DNA of 64,000 nt from Geoglobus acetivorans (lineage in GTDB: Archaea > Halobacteriota > Archaeoglobi > Archaeoglobales > Archaeoglobaceae), in NCBI RefSeq assembly GCF_039641995.1, contig NZ_CP087714.1:1240001-1304000 (forward strand), read 5' to 3'. Shown one piece after another: positions 8,609 to 17,887 of this stretch. Under the pieces are notes generated by a model. The model was not told where the DNA came from. It saw nothing but the letters and a program-made list of their open reading frames with translations, and did not search any database. Positions within the stretch are counted from its first letter, which is position 1, and each line of letters begins with the position of its first letter. Both the position numbers and the translations under genes were made by a program.

Positions 8609-9060
8609 GCAAGTTCTTTATAGTGAAAACGACGGCAAATCAGGAGAAAATAGTGGCGAACCTGATGGCAGCGGCTGTTAAAAAGAGGGGCATAAATCTT
8701 TATTCAATTCTATCTCCGAAGGAAATCAAGGGATACATCATTGTTGAGGCAGAGAGCAATGAGGACATAGTCAATGCAATAAAGGGCATTCCTCACATCA
8801 AGGGCCTTGTGAAGGGTGAAGTGAGCTTCACGGAAATTGAACATTTTCTGAAGCCAAAGAAAGCTGCTGAGCAGATCAGGGAAGGTTACAAGGTGGAAAT
8901 CATCAGCGGACCGTTCAAGGGTGAAATGGCTATTGTTAAGAGAGTTGACGAAGCGAAGAATGAAATAACGGTCGAACTCCTTGAGGCTGTAGTTCCAATT
9001 CCTGTAACGGTTAAGGCTGACAACGTTAGGATTCTTGAAAAAACGGATGAGGAGGTGTAA
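8605..9060 (+). CDS. spt5: transcription elongation factor Spt5 (NusG family)
   Basis: Processivity factor that with Spt4 bridges the clamp of archaeal RNA polymerase over the DNA channel. 151 residues: an N-terminal NGN domain (about 1-85, with FFIVKTTANQEKIVANLM and SPKEIKGYIIVEAES) and a C-terminal KOW domain (about 90-145, with VEIISGPFKGEMAIVKRVD). The start overlaps the stop of secE by four bases, and rpl11 follows after three bases. The grouping with L11 parallels the bacterial secE-nusG-rplK order. Confidence 0.94.
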   Translation: MSKFFIVKTTANQEKIVANLMAAAVKKRGINLYSILSPKEIKGYIIVEAESNEDIVNAIKGIPHIKGLVKGEVSFTEIEHFLKPKKAAEQIREGYKVEIISGPFKGEMAIVKRVDEAKNEITVELLEAVVPIPVTVKADNVRILEKTDEEV

Positions 9061-9063
9061 TGG

Positions 9064-9537
9064 ATGCCACAGGTTGTTGAAGTTCTTGTTCCAGGAGGGA
9101 AAGCAAGCCCGGGACCACCACTTGGTCCGGCCATAGGTCCTCTCGGACTAAATGTCAAGCAGGTAGTGGATAAGATCAACGAGGCGACGAAAGACTTTGA
9201 TGGATTGCCGGTTCCTGTCAAGATAATAGCAAATGAAGACAGAACCTTCGACATCGAGGTGGGTGTTCCACCCGTTTCGGCACTGATAAAGAAGGAACTC
9301 GGAATTGAGAAAGGCTCCAAGGCAACAGGAAGGGAGTACGTCGGAGACCTCACGATGGAGCAGGTGTTCAAGATTGCGAGGATAAAGTTGAAGCAGATGC
9401 TCTCGTATGACCTGAAGGGAGCGGTGCTGGAAGTTCTCGGAACAGCGGTCTCAATGGGTGTAACTGTAGAAGGAAAGCATCCCAAGGAAGTTCAGCAGGA
9501 AGTCAGTGAAGGAAAGATCGAAATTCCTGCTGAGTAA
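9064..9537 (+). CDS. rplK: 50S ribosomal protein L11
   Basis: Binds 23S rRNA in the factor-binding stalk base. 157 residues. The proline-glycine-rich signature [19 protein letters not shown] is at residues 10-28; the C-terminal RNA-binding domain contains [14 protein letters not shown] and the end motif [16 protein letters not shown]. The upstream GAGGTGTAATGG supplies a ribosome binding site inside the end of spt5. In many archaea L1, L10 and P1 follow; here they do not, and the operon seems to end at a T-rich stretch at 9544-9557. Confidence 0.95.
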   Translation: MPQVVEVLVPGGKASPGPPLGPAIGPLGLNVKQVVDKINEATKDFDGLPVPVKIIANEDRTFDIEVGVPPVSALIKKELGIEKGSKATGREYVGDLTMEQVFKIARIKLKQMLSYDLKGAVLEVLGTAVSMGVTVEGKHPKEVQQEVSEGKIEIPAE

Positions 9538-9543
9538 TCTCCT

Positions 9544-9557
9544 GTTTTTTAATTTTA
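9544..9557 (+). terminator. T-rich terminator candidate after rplK
   Basis: GTTTTTTAATTTTA begins seven bases after the rplK stop codon, where an archaeal terminator is expected at the end of the ftsZ-secE-spt5-rplK run. Confidence 0.45.
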
Positions 9558-9627
9558 ATACCTTTTAAAGGCCGTGATCCTGTGTCTTTTTCTCTGTGGA
9601 TTGTTTTAGCTTTCCCCAGATGCTGTT

Positions 9628-9678
9628 CTTTATAAGTCATCCAGTGAAAGTCATCCGGAGTAATTATGTTTAAATATC
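9628..9678 (+). promoter_or_regulatory. two TATA-like elements upstream of aIF2 gamma
   Basis: CTTTATAAG at 9628-9636 predicts a start near 9658, before the first ATG (9666). GTTTAAATATC at 9668-9678 predicts a start near 9698, exactly at the second ATG (9699). The second would make a leaderless mRNA that begins at the family-typical N-terminus. Confidence 0.4.
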
Positions 9679-9698
9679 ATTTCTTCCTGCTTAGCCCT

Positions 9699-10925
9699 AT
9701 GAGTGATGACGTTCCATTGCCAGAAGTGAATATCGGTATGGTTGGTCATGTTGATCACGGTAAAACTACTCTTGTTGCTGCATTGAGTGGTGTGTGGACC
9801 GACAGGCACAGTGAAGAACTCAAAAGGGGAATTTCGATCAAGCTCGGTTATGCCGATGCAACCTTCAGAAAATGTCCCAGGTGTGAGGGGACTGAGGCAT
9901 ACATGGTGGAAAAGGTATGCCCGAAACACGGTGTTGAGACAGATATTCTCAGAACAGTGAGCTTCGTGGACAGTCCCGGACATGAGACGCTGATGGCCAC
10001 AATGCTGAGCGGTGCCGCCCTGATGGACGGAGCAGTGCTTGTCATTGCTGCAAATGAGAAATGCCCCAGGCCACAGACCAAAGAGCATCTGATGGCTCTG
10101 GAAATTATAGGCGTCGACAGGATTGTTATCGTGCAGAACAAGATCGACATCGTTTCAAAGGAGAGGGTTGTGGAGAATTATCAGGAGATAAAGGAATTTG
10201 TTAAGGGCACTATAGCTGAAAACGCCCCTATAATTCCCGTTTCTGCACAGCAGAGGGTTAACATTGACGCCCTGATTGAGGTGATTGAGGAAACGATACC
10301 GACACCTGAGAGAGATCTGGACTCTCCTCCGCTCATGTATGTTGCCAGGAGCTTTGATGTCAACAAACCCGGAACGGATCCAGAGAAGCTTGTGGGAGGA
10401 GTTCTGGGTGGCAGCCTCTCAAGGGGCAGGCTCAGGGTGGGAGACGAAATAGAGGTCAGACCGGGAATAAAGGACGAAAGAGGAAATTACAATCCCATTC
10501 ACAGTGAGGTTGTGAGCATCATGGCATCAGGCAGGCAGATTGATGAGGCCACGCCCGGAGGTCTCATCGGCGTTGCCACAAAACTCGATCCGTTCCTCAC
10601 AAAGGCTGATGGGCTCGTGGGAAATGTTGTGGGTCACCCTGATAAGCTTCCTGATGTTCTGTTCGACTTCACGATGGATGTGCATCTCCTTGAGAGGGTC
10701 GTTGGTGCCGAGGAAGAGCTGAGGGTGGAAAAGATAAAGATGAATGAACCGCTGATGCTTGCCGTTGGAACATCCATCACACTCGGGGTTGTAACATCTG
10801 CCAGAGATGATGTTGTTGAAGTAAAGCTGAAGAGGCCAGTCTGTGCTGAGAAAGGCTCTAAGGTTGCTATAAGCAGAAGGGTTGGCTCGAGATGGAGGCT
10901 GATAGGCGCCGGAACTTTAATCTGA
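9699..10925 (+). CDS. eif2g: translation initiation factor aIF2 gamma subunit
   Basis: GTP-binding subunit of aIF2, which brings initiator Met-tRNA to the ribosome. From ATG 9699 it is 408 residues; ATG 9666 would add eleven hydrophobic residues that I do not see in the family. G motifs in order: G1 [10 protein letters not shown], a zinc knuckle (CPRCEG then VCPKHG), G3 DSPGHE, G4 [10 protein letters not shown]. Domains 2 and 3 follow with [19 protein letters not shown] and a C-terminal barrel. A PIN-domain gene overlaps its 3' end, a neighbour pair common in archaea. Confidence 0.94.
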   Translation: MSDDVPLPEVNIGMVGHVDHGKTTLVAALSGVWTDRHSEELKRGISIKLGYADATFRKCPRCEGTEAYMVEKVCPKHGVETDILRTVSFVDSPGHETLMATMLSGAALMDGAVLVIAANEKCPRPQTKEHLMALEIIGVDRIVIVQNKIDIVSKERVVENYQEIKEFVKGTIAENAPIIPVSAQQRVNIDALIEVIEETIPTPERDLDSPPLMYVARSFDVNKPGTDPEKLVGGVLGGSLSRGRLRVGDEIEVRPGIKDERGNYNPIHSEVVSIMASGRQIDEATPGGLIGVATKLDPFLTKADGLVGNVVGHPDKLPDVLFDFTMDVHLLERVVGAEEELRVEKIKMNEPLMLAVGTSITLGVVTSARDDVVEVKLKRPVCAEKGSKVAISRRVGSRWRLIGAGTLI

Positions 10926-11311
10926 AGAGTGTAATAATTGACACGAATGTTTTAATTTACATTTTCACCCACAGGGTTGACGTTTTCAGCCAGCTGAGAG
11001 AACTTGGATTCAGGAGGTTCATATTTCCAGAGCAGACAATTGAAGAACTGAAAAAACTTCAGCTCAGCCTCGATGGGCTGGAAAAGAGGGCTGCGAAATT
11101 TGCCCTGACGCTAATTGAGAACTGTAGTGAGTGTGAAATTTTCAGGGTGGATGCAGAGGGGAACGACAACGCAATTCTCAAGCTGGCGAAGATGTTTTCA
11201 TCTACCGTAATAACGAACGATAAACGCCTGAGAAAGAGGGCCAAACTGGAGGGGATCCCTGTAGGGTATCTGAGAGAGCTTAGATATGTGGAGGTTGAGG
11301 ATGATTTTTGA
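10892..11311 (+). CDS. PIN-domain ribonuclease-like protein
   Basis: 139 residues with a single PIN domain, the fold of metal-dependent ribonucleases such as VapC and Fcf1/Utp24. The acidic residues expected at the active site are present: Asp in [11 protein letters not shown], Glu in [10 protein letters not shown], Asp in [12 protein letters not shown] and Asp in [12 protein letters not shown]. It overlaps the aIF2 gamma gene by 34 bases; no later start codon precedes the first catalytic Asp. No antitoxin gene is beside it, and the conserved link with aIF2 gamma suggests a housekeeping role in RNA or ribosome processing rather than a toxin. Substrate unknown. Confidence 0.85.
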   Translation: MEADRRRNFNLKSVIIDTNVLIYIFTHRVDVFSQLRELGFRRFIFPEQTIEELKKLQLSLDGLEKRAAKFALTLIENCSECEIFRVDAEGNDNAILKLAKMFSSTVITNDKRLRKRAKLEGIPVGYLRELRYVEVEDDF

Positions 11312-11320
11312 GGAGTTTCC

Positions 11321-11506
11321 ATGGATTCCCTGTTTGACGCCTTGCAGAGCGATACGACAGATGGTAAGACACACATTCCGATTTATTCCGAGAATGAAGT
11401 CGAACACCTGCTGAACGGATCCGGATTTGCAGTTGTCGAGAAAAAGATGAGCAGGCTTGTTTACACGGATAACGACTTTGTATGTTATCTGTGCGGGCCG
11501 CTTTAG
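11321..11506 (+). CDS. small hypothetical protein
   Basis: 61 residues, not recognised. It begins nine bases after the PIN gene stop, with a GAGGAG ribosome binding site, so it looks like the third gene of the aIF2 gamma run. The sequence has an acidic first half and a compact second half ending in NDFVCYLCGPL, with a Cys-x2-Cys pair that could bind metal. Archaeal operons of this type often carry RNA polymerase subunit genes at this place, but I see no such similarity. Its stop overlaps the convergent thiolation enzyme gene by four bases. Confidence 0.55.
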   Translation: MDSLFDALQSDTTDGKTHIPIYSENEVEHLLNGSGFAVVEKKMSRLVYTDNDFVCYLCGPL

Positions 11507-12372
11507 CCGGATTTTTTAGAATACTTCATGACGTTTCTGCAGAACTGGCAGATGCTGGATGTTGTTATCTCCCCACACTTCTTGCAGTACCTGTACTCGG
11601 TTTTCTCATCCCTGCGTTCTCTCGCCAGATTTCTGAGTACCGAAACTCTGTAGCCCGGGACCCTTTTTTCTATGTCATATACTATCTCCTTCCACATGGT
11701 TGATGGGGCGTGCGGACATTCCTCGCTAACAAATGGAAGTTCTCTCGCCAGAACGTAGAGGAGGTTTTCACGCTCGCTCATCTCGTACAGGGGCCTTATC
11801 CTTCCAACCATCCTGTCGTATCCCTCTATCCTTGGCTTCTGCTTTTCACTCCACCCGAGGTTTCCCGAATACATGTTTTTCAGCAGGTTCGCCAGTATGT
11901 CTTCGGCACAATGCCCTGTTGCAATCAGATCGAACCTGTTCTCTCTCGCAAACCTGTTGAACAGGTACCTTTTCACATTACCGCAAACAGAGCATGTTTT
12001 CCTCTTAACGTCGTCTATCCTGAATCCATAATCTTCTATTCTCACAACATTCAGCTCGACATCAAGAATGCTGGAAACCTTCTGCGAGACTGCAAGGGAT
12101 TTATCCGAATAGTCTTCAATTCCAAGATGGATGAAAAATGCCTCAAGCTCGAAATTCAATTTTCTGGACAGTGATTTTAGGGACATGAGCATCGCAACGC
12201 TATCTTTTCCACCACTAAGCGCTGCGAGAACTCTCTCGTTCTTCTTTACCATTCTGTATCTTCTGATGGCTGATTCGACGGCACCCTCGTATTTCCTTAT
12301 GAAACATTCTCTGCAGTAATACCTTCCTCTGAATTTTTCGAATGCCCTTTTGCCACATGATGAACACATCAT
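11503..12372 (-). CDS. tRNA thiolation enzyme, TtuA/NcsA/TtcA family
   Basis: PP-loop ATP pyrophosphatase that adenylates a tRNA base and inserts sulfur; archaeal relatives make 2-thiouridine or thiolated T54. From ATG 12372 it is 290 residues; the longer open frame upstream lies in the protease gene. An N-terminal zinc site (C3, C6, C20, C23), the P-loop SGGKDS at 53-58, central cysteines in CSVCGNVKRY and ATGHCAED, and a C-terminal zinc site (CKKCGEITTSSICQFC) match the family. The start overlaps the protease stop as ATGA. Which base is modified cannot be told from sequence. Confidence 0.88.
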   Translation of the reverse strand: MMCSSCGKRAFEKFRGRYYCRECFIRKYEGAVESAIRRYRMVKKNERVLAALSGGKDSVAMLMSLKSLSRKLNFELEAFFIHLGIEDYSDKSLAVSQKVSSILDVELNVVRIEDYGFRIDDVKRKTCSVCGNVKRYLFNRFARENRFDLIATGHCAEDILANLLKNMYSGNLGWSEKQKPRIEGYDRMVGRIRPLYEMSERENLLYVLARELPFVSEECPHAPSTMWKEIVYDIEKRVPGYRVSVLRNLARERRDEKTEYRYCKKCGEITTSSICQFCRNVMKYSKKSG

Positions 12373-13823
12373 CTCGGCATGTTCGGTATGACGATTGAAA
12401 GAATTATCGAACCGAATATCAGTATTGAGAGAAATCTCGTGGACGCCTCTGCCACCCTTCTGCCACCGATCTTTTCCACAACGTCGTAGTACACCCGTCC
12501 GCCGTCCAGCGGAAGGGCTGGCAGGCAGTTGAAGAGACCAACATAGAAATTGATCCATCCCACCCAGTAAAATGTGTTAAGTGCAAAGAATATCCAGTCT
12601 CCTACCTGGGATGCAAAGAACGCTGTTATTGGGTATGAAAAGCTGTTGAAGTAGACGATCGGCATTGAGATGAGGAACAGCCAGCCTGCCGGATGAAGCA
12701 GCATTGACGGGATGTTTCTGAGAGTGTTAAGGATGTTTTCAGCATAATAGTAGCTGAATGTGATACCTGCAAAGTATTCCTCTACCTGCACACCAATGAT
12801 TCCTCTTCCGTTACTGTCCCTGAGGGTGATGTCAAAGCTCCTGAATCTGTGTCCATCGTAGACCTCGAGGGTAATCTGGTCTCCTCCTTTTTTCTCCTTC
12901 ATTATCTTGAGAAAGTCGTCGAGTGTGTGGATTTTAACACCATCAACACCGGTTATTATCCATCCTTCCCTGAATCCAGCTTTGTCTGCCGGATAGTTCT
13001 TCACCACACCGGCAATCTTCACTCCTGTAACTCCTTCAATCGTCACAGTCCTGCCATCTTTTAATGTTAGGGTTATCTTGTCCGAATTTCCAATTGCTTT
13101 CGAAATATCTTCCGGCGATCGTATCTCGACCCCGTTTATCTCCATCACTATGTCTCCCGTTTTCAGCCGGGGATCATCGGATTTCAGCACGGCTATGGAT
13201 GGTGTTATGAACCCGAGCAGGTAGAAAAATACTGAGAAGGCTATAATGGCCGTGATAAAGTTGCTTATTACACCTGAGGAGAAAACCCTCAATCTCGTTG
13301 ACCTGCTGGCTTTCTGCATCAGTTCTTCTTCATCTGGTTCTGCAAACCCTCCGACCGGGACCAAGGCAACGAGTATGCCTAAGGACTTCACCCTTATGTT
13401 TTCTGAGAGTGCAGAAATCGCATGGCTGAACTCGTGGACTATGAGCGTTACAATAAGGCCGATCAGACCCCACACTAAGGGGATGAATTTATTCACACCG
13501 GGGATGAGAAGGGCGTTTCTCGGGCTTGTAAGCTCCGAGGGTGGTGGTGGGGATGTCAGTAATGAGTAATCCATGAACAGTATCAGGATGAACATGAACA
13601 CCATTCCAGCAAAAACGGCAGGTATACCGGCATTCCCGAGGATTATCCAGAGCATTCTGTACCTCGCAAGTTTTTTGAGCAGGTTGAGCCCTTTTTCTGT
13701 TCTTATCATCAGTATTGGGCCATAAGAGCTGATATTCTTCCTTTCGAGAACGCCTCTCTGTTTGAGTAACTCCACAATTCCCCAGTAAATTAGGAACACG
13801 AGTATTCCGAGCTGAACGTTCAT
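12369..13823 (-). CDS. site-2 protease family membrane metalloprotease (M50)
   Basis: Intramembrane zinc protease of the RseP/S2P type. 484 residues. Zinc ligands are in HEFSH at residues 130-134 inside a membrane segment; the third ligand is in ALPLDGGRV near residue 445. Two tandem PDZ domains lie between them, around residues 205-270 (LKTGDIVMEINGVEIRS) and 270-340 (FREGWIITGVDGVKIHT). Several membrane segments surround the catalytic parts. Two PDZ copies as in bacterial RseP point to regulated cleavage of a membrane-anchored factor, but no candidate substrate gene is near. The stop overlaps the thiolation enzyme start. Confidence 0.9.
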   Translation of the reverse strand: MNVQLGILVFLIYWGIVELLKQRGVLERKNISSYGPILMIRTEKGLNLLKKLARYRMLWIILGNAGIPAVFAGMVFMFILILFMDYSLLTSPPPPSELTSPRNALLIPGVNKFIPLVWGLIGLIVTLIVHEFSHAISALSENIRVKSLGILVALVPVGGFAEPDEEELMQKASRSTRLRVFSSGVISNFITAIIAFSVFFYLLGFITPSIAVLKSDDPRLKTGDIVMEINGVEIRSPEDISKAIGNSDKITLTLKDGRTVTIEGVTGVKIAGVVKNYPADKAGFREGWIITGVDGVKIHTLDDFLKIMKEKKGGDQITLEVYDGHRFRSFDITLRDSNGRGIIGVQVEEYFAGITFSYYYAENILNTLRNIPSMLLHPAGWLFLISMPIVYFNSFSYPITAFFASQVGDWIFFALNTFYWVGWINFYVGLFNCLPALPLDGGRVYYDVVEKIGGRRVAEASTRFLSILIFGSIILSIVIPNMPR

Positions 13824-13855
13824 TGGGTTAAGGATTTGGTATTAATTAATAAAGT

Positions 13856-14308
13856 TTATTCAAACTCTTTTCCAAGAATGCGCTCTTCAATGCTGACTGT
13901 TTTTTCGAATTCGCTTTTGATCTGTGGTCTTGTGAGGTAAAAGAGCAGCCCTGCACCAATGGCCAGATTCGGAAGTGAAATGGAAATCATTCCCAGCGAA
14001 ATAAGGCCATACATGAGATGGAATACTGAAACAATTACTGCAACATTTCTCCCCCAGCTTCTCCTGAGCAGGAGGCCTATGCCGGATAGAAGGTACAGCA
14101 GGGAAAAAACGGCAGATGAGACAATAAATGCATTTGCAATCTGGTCTGTGTCTATGTTTTCCGGCATTTCATAACCTACGGAGTTTACACTTTTTTCAAA
14201 CTCACGTATAAAGTCTTCTTTGGTCAGTGCCACCGTCATGGCGATGTATGCCGAGACGGAGAACATAGTGAGCATGAAAACCGACACAATTACGATTCCA
14301 GTTTTCAT
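13856..14308 (-). CDS. small four-helix membrane protein, unknown
   Basis: 150 residues, not recognised. It has about four hydrophobic segments: residues 4-27 (IVIVSVFMLTMFSVSAYIA), about 58-83 (IANAFIVSSAVFSLLYLLSG), 90-105 and 105-128. The loop after segment one is acidic (KEDFIREFEKSVNSVGYEMP), and the tail is charged (EFEKTVSIEERILGKEFE). It ends 32 bases before the protease gene on the same strand, so the two may be cotranscribed. Divergent from cutA. Confidence 0.65.
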   Translation of the reverse strand: MKTGIVIVSVFMLTMFSVSAYIAMTVALTKEDFIREFEKSVNSVGYEMPENIDTDQIANAFIVSSAVFSLLYLLSGIGLLLRRSWGRNVAVIVSVFHLMYGLISLGMISISLPNLAIGAGLLFYLTRPQIKSEFEKTVSIEERILGKEFE

Positions 14309-14361
14309 ACTATCCTGCTCAATGGTTAAAAATTTAAATACGTTGCGAATGCCTACACATT

Positions 14362-14673
14362 ATGTATTATTTCATTTACGTTACCGCTCCCACCGAAGAT
14401 GAAGCAAAAAAGATTGCAAAGCATTTGCTTGAAAAAAAGCTCGTTGCATGTGTTAATTTCTGGAAAATAAAGTCAATGTACTGGTGGGAAGGGGAGATAC
14501 AGGAAGATGGAGAATATGCAATGATCCTGAAGACCAAGGCTGAAAAATTCTCGGAAGTTAGGAATGAGATAAAGAAAATACACAGCTACACCACTCCATG
14601 CATTTGCGCGATCAGCATTGAGGAAGGCAATCTGGAGTTTTTAAGGTGGATTGATAGCATTGTGGAAGGATGA
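14362..14673 (+). CDS. cutA: CutA-type trimeric protein
   Basis: 103 residues, standard length. Family landmarks: MYYFIYVTAPTEDEAKKIA at the start, LLEKKLVACVNFWKIKSMYWW with the conserved Cys-Val-Asn, the DGEYAMILKTKAE strand, and the end IHSYTTPCICAISIEEG. CutA folds like PII proteins and forms trimers that bind divalent metal; its real function in archaea is not settled. The stop overlaps the next gene start by four bases (ATGA). Confidence 0.92.
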   Translation: MYYFIYVTAPTEDEAKKIAKHLLEKKLVACVNFWKIKSMYWWEGEIQEDGEYAMILKTKAEKFSEVRNEIKKIHSYTTPCICAISIEEGNLEFLRWIDSIVEG

Positions 14674-15371
14674 GGGGGAAAACAGCTACCTTTGGTCAGA
14701 GGAAGAGAGTGAGATATTCACACGACAGATGGAAGTTGCTTGCGGAGAAAAGAAAGATAGCCGAAGAAATCATGGACACCCTCGAGAGTCATGGAATACC
14801 CTCGATTGTTTACGGCTCCGTGGCAAGAGGGGATGTGAAAAAGAGCAGTGATGTTGACATTTTCATACCTCTCAACATTCCATCTTATAAGGTTGAACTG
14901 GCTTTAAGGGATTTCAGCATTCTGGAGCGACGGATAATACAGGCCACGCCGAATTATGCCATTAAAGGGGAGATTGCTCTTGACATGGCCAATGTGAGCT
15001 TCCCGCTTGTGAAGATGCGGGATAAGGAGCTTGACTTTTACAGGTTTGGTGGTTTTCTCGATCTTGATATGCTCAGGAGAGATGAGCGGGTTGCTGGAGT
15101 GGATAAGAGGCTCATGTTGATTGTTCCCGTGAAGGATGGTCATATGGAGATTCCCGCCAACGAGATGGACAAGAGTGAGCTTGCAGATTATCTCGGCGTT
15201 GGTATAGAGATTGTGGAGGAGAGATTCAGGGTTCTCGAGAGAAGGAGGGAGATTGGGCGAACTGGAGTGTTTGTAAATGAACCCGTTCCGGAATTTGAGA
15301 GTTTTGAGTCACATCTTTCTTCTCTCGCTCTTGAAAATGTCTTTCTGAGGAGGAGGATGAAACTTTTTTAA
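14670..15371 (+). CDS. predicted nucleotidyltransferase (pol beta superfamily)
   Basis: 233 residues, an archaeal family of minimal nucleotidyltransferases of unknown target (COG1665-like, from memory). The active-site motif is YGSVARGDVKKSSDVDIFI at about residues 48-66, giving Gly-Ser and Asp-x-Asp for metal binding; a third acid is likely in GEIALDMANVSF. The C-terminal part has a helix-turn-helix-like stretch (SELADYLGVGIEIVEERF), which suggests nucleic acid or protein contact. It overlaps cutA at its start and precedes lysS by 23 bases. Confidence 0.8.
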   Translation: MRGKTATFGQRKRVRYSHDRWKLLAEKRKIAEEIMDTLESHGIPSIVYGSVARGDVKKSSDVDIFIPLNIPSYKVELALRDFSILERRIIQATPNYAIKGEIALDMANVSFPLVKMRDKELDFYRFGGFLDLDMLRRDERVAGVDKRLMLIVPVKDGHMEIPANEMDKSELADYLGVGIEIVEERFRVLERRREIGRTGVFVNEPVPEFESFESHLSSLALENVFLRRRMKLF

Positions 15372-15394
15372 AACCTCTCTTCGGCTGAAAAGCG

Positions 15395-16894
15395 ATGAGC
15401 GATATAATTCACTGGGCTGATGTTATTGCTGATAGGATTCTATCTGAAAAGGATAGTGTGAGGATAGCCACCGGAATAACTCCCAGCGGTCACATTCACC
15501 TCGGAAATCTGAGAGAGATGCTCACGGCAGATGCAATAAGGAGGGCGATAGACGAAAAGGGGGGTAAGGCTGAGATTGTTTACATTGCTGACACGTTTGA
15601 TCCTCTGAGGAAGAGATACCCCTTCCTTCCTGAAGAGTATGAGAATTACGTGGGAATGCCCCTGAGCAGGATCCCCGATCCGGAGGGCTGTCACGGGAAT
15701 TATGCAGAGCATTTTCTTCAACCGTTCCTCGAGTCTCTCGATATTCTCGGCATTCCTGTAACGTTGAAAAAAGCTCATGAGATGTATGAAAGCGGAGAGT
15801 ACGCAGAAAAAACGAGGATCGCTCTTGAAAAGAAAGACGAAATTGCAGGAATCCTGAAAGAAGTGTCGGGCAGAGATGTTGAGGAGGGCTGGAGCCCGTT
15901 CATGCCTGTCTGCAAAAACTGTGGCAGGCTGAATTCCACAAGAGTTACGGGTTTCGACGGAGAAAAGGTGAGCTACGTCTGCAAGAGCTGCGGACATGAG
16001 GGGGAGAGCGATCTTACTGAGGGAAAGCTCGTCTGGAGGGTCGACTGGCCTGCAAGGTGGGGAATCCTCGGAATTAATGTTGAACCATTCGGAAAGGATC
16101 ATGCTGCTGCTGGAGGCAGTTATGATACTGGAAAGAGAATAGCAAGGGAGATTTTTGGAATAGAACCTCCTTTCCCCATCGTCTATGAATGGATAAATCT
16201 AAAGGGCAAGGGAGCAATGAAGAGTTCGAAGGGCATAGTCGTTCCCGTCAGAGAGATGGTAGAGATTCTGCCTCCAGAGATTGTCAGATATATCATTATA
16301 CGGTCAAAACCTGAAAGGCACATCGAGTTCGATCCTGGCATCGGTTTGCTGGATGTGGTGGATGAATTCGAAAATGCTTATCATCATGGAGATAGAAGTG
16401 TCGAGCTTTCTCTGGTCGAGAATGTTGTTTATTCTGATGTGCCCTTCAGGCATCTCTTGGTTGTCGGGCAGATTGCTGAATGGGACTTGGAAAAGGTATT
16501 GGAGATTCTGGAGAGAAATGGGCATAAAATTGATGAAGACCTCAGGAGAGATGTTGAAAGAAGGCTGAGGTATGCAAGAAAGTGGCTTGAAAAATACGCA
16601 CCGGATAATCTCAAATTCTCTGTCAAAAAGAGCAGGGATGAGATCAAATCCGTGTTCAGCGATGACGAAAAGCGGTTTCTGAACGAGTTTGCTGAATCTC
16701 TTGGGGATAACATGGATGCGGAAAAACTACACAAGCTGGTTTATGAAGTCGCTCAGAAAGTCGGTATAAAGCCTGCAAAAGCTTTTCAGGCGATTTACAA
16801 GGCAATTCTCGATACAAAGCATGGTCCGAGGGCCGGCTATTTCCTGAGCTCCCTTGGAGTAGATTTCGTCAGAAAGAGGTTTATGGAAATATGA
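15395..16894 (+). CDS. lysS: lysyl-tRNA synthetase, class I
   Basis: Charges tRNA-Lys. 499 residues. This is the class I form found in most euryarchaea. The HIGH-type motif is SGHIHLGN at residues 31-38 and the KMSKS-type loop is MKSSKG at 275-280. A zinc-binding insertion with two Cys-x2-Cys pairs (CKNCG, CKSCG) follows residue 170, and VDWPARWGILG is typical. The C-terminal alpha-helix cage ends with PRAGYFLSSLG. The stop overlaps the radical SAM gene by four bases. Confidence 0.95.
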   Translation: MSDIIHWADVIADRILSEKDSVRIATGITPSGHIHLGNLREMLTADAIRRAIDEKGGKAEIVYIADTFDPLRKRYPFLPEEYENYVGMPLSRIPDPEGCHGNYAEHFLQPFLESLDILGIPVTLKKAHEMYESGEYAEKTRIALEKKDEIAGILKEVSGRDVEEGWSPFMPVCKNCGRLNSTRVTGFDGEKVSYVCKSCGHEGESDLTEGKLVWRVDWPARWGILGINVEPFGKDHAAAGGSYDTGKRIAREIFGIEPPFPIVYEWINLKGKGAMKSSKGIVVPVREMVEILPPEIVRYIIIRSKPERHIEFDPGIGLLDVVDEFENAYHHGDRSVELSLVENVVYSDVPFRHLLVVGQIAEWDLEKVLEILERNGHKIDEDLRRDVERRLRYARKWLEKYAPDNLKFSVKKSRDEIKSVFSDDEKRFLNEFAESLGDNMDAEKLHKLVYEVAQKVGIKPAKAFQAIYKAILDTKHGPRAGYFLSSLGVDFVRKRFMEI

Positions 16895-17883
16895 AGTTCA
16901 GAAGGATCGAAGCTGGCAGCTATTACTCCTATCTCTCTGAGGGGTGCAGGCTTTGCAGAAAAGGAGCCAAGATGGTCCTGTTTGTAACAGGGAGCTGCCC
17001 CCATAACTGTTTCTACTGCCCAATATCTGAGGACAGGCGTGGGAAGGACGTGGTCTTTGCGAATGAGCGTTTTGTGGAAAATCTTGACGACATCGTTGAT
17101 GAGGCTCTGAGTATGTCGGCAGAGGGTGTTGCGATAACAGGAGGTGAGCCTTTATCAAATCCGGAAAGAGTGTATGAATTTCTTGAAGTCTTCTCGCATG
17201 CCGGATTGCACACCCACCTGTATACAAGCCTCCCCGTACGGGAGAGCATTATTTCAAAACTATCTGAGAAAGGGCTGGATGAAATAAGATTCCACCCTCC
17301 AGAGCTTGAAAATGCTGGAAAGTATGAAGCACCTCTGAAAGCAGCAAAGAAATCTGGAATTGAAGCTGGCTTTGAGGTCCCTGCTTTGAAATTTGATGAA
17401 GTCATCGTTAAAATTGTGAACGGGAATGATGTGTTTCTCAACGTAAATGAGCTCGAGTTCTCCGATTCCAATTACCGCAGGCTTATGGATTGGGGTTGGG
17501 AACCGGGGGACTTCTATCAGGCTCTCGGGAGCAGAGAGGTTGCTGATGAATACGCCCGGAAAGTGGATAAGTTTCACTTTTGCAGCGTGAAGTTCAAGGA
17601 AATAGCCCAGTTCAGGCGAAGGCTGATAAGAATGGCCTTCAATATGCCCGATTTTTACAGGGTTACAAGGGAAGGGACGGTGATATGTGGGCTGGTTGAA
17701 GGCGATAAAGACGAAATCAGAAAATTCTTAATCCGCATGAATGCCCAGTTTACTGAGGTTGATGAGGGCTTTGAAGTTGATATCGGTGTGGCTGAAAAGC
17801 TGAAGGACAGGTTTTATGCGTCGATTATTGAAAGGTATCCCACTGCAGAAAGGTTGATACTTGAAAAAGATCCGCTGAGGTGA
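16891..17883 (+). CDS. radical SAM protein, archaeal family of unknown substrate
   Basis: 330 residues. The SAM-cleaving cluster cysteines are C36, C40 and C43 in CPHNCFYC, and GGEP follows in ITGGEPLSNPERV. Two more cysteines, C19 and C22 (GCRLCRKG), precede the cluster and may bind zinc or a second cluster. It resembles an archaeal COG2108-type family with no proven reaction. The C-terminal third (about 260-325) looks like a small accessory domain rather than a SPASM domain. It is translationally coupled to lysS and followed by a wHTH gene after four bases. Confidence 0.8.
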   Translation: MKFRRIEAGSYYSYLSEGCRLCRKGAKMVLFVTGSCPHNCFYCPISEDRRGKDVVFANERFVENLDDIVDEALSMSAEGVAITGGEPLSNPERVYEFLEVFSHAGLHTHLYTSLPVRESIISKLSEKGLDEIRFHPPELENAGKYEAPLKAAKKSGIEAGFEVPALKFDEVIVKIVNGNDVFLNVNELEFSDSNYRRLMDWGWEPGDFYQALGSREVADEYARKVDKFHFCSVKFKEIAQFRRRLIRMAFNMPDFYRVTREGTVICGLVEGDKDEIRKFLIRMNAQFTEVDEGFEVDIGVAEKLKDRFYASIIERYPTAERLILEKDPLR

Positions 17884-17887
17884 GGAC

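Noticed and set aside
12373-12558. 62-codon upstream extension of the tRNA thiolation enzyme frame
   Set aside because: It lies inside the site-2 protease gene, has no family likeness, and the ATGA overlap at 12369-12372 is the natural start.
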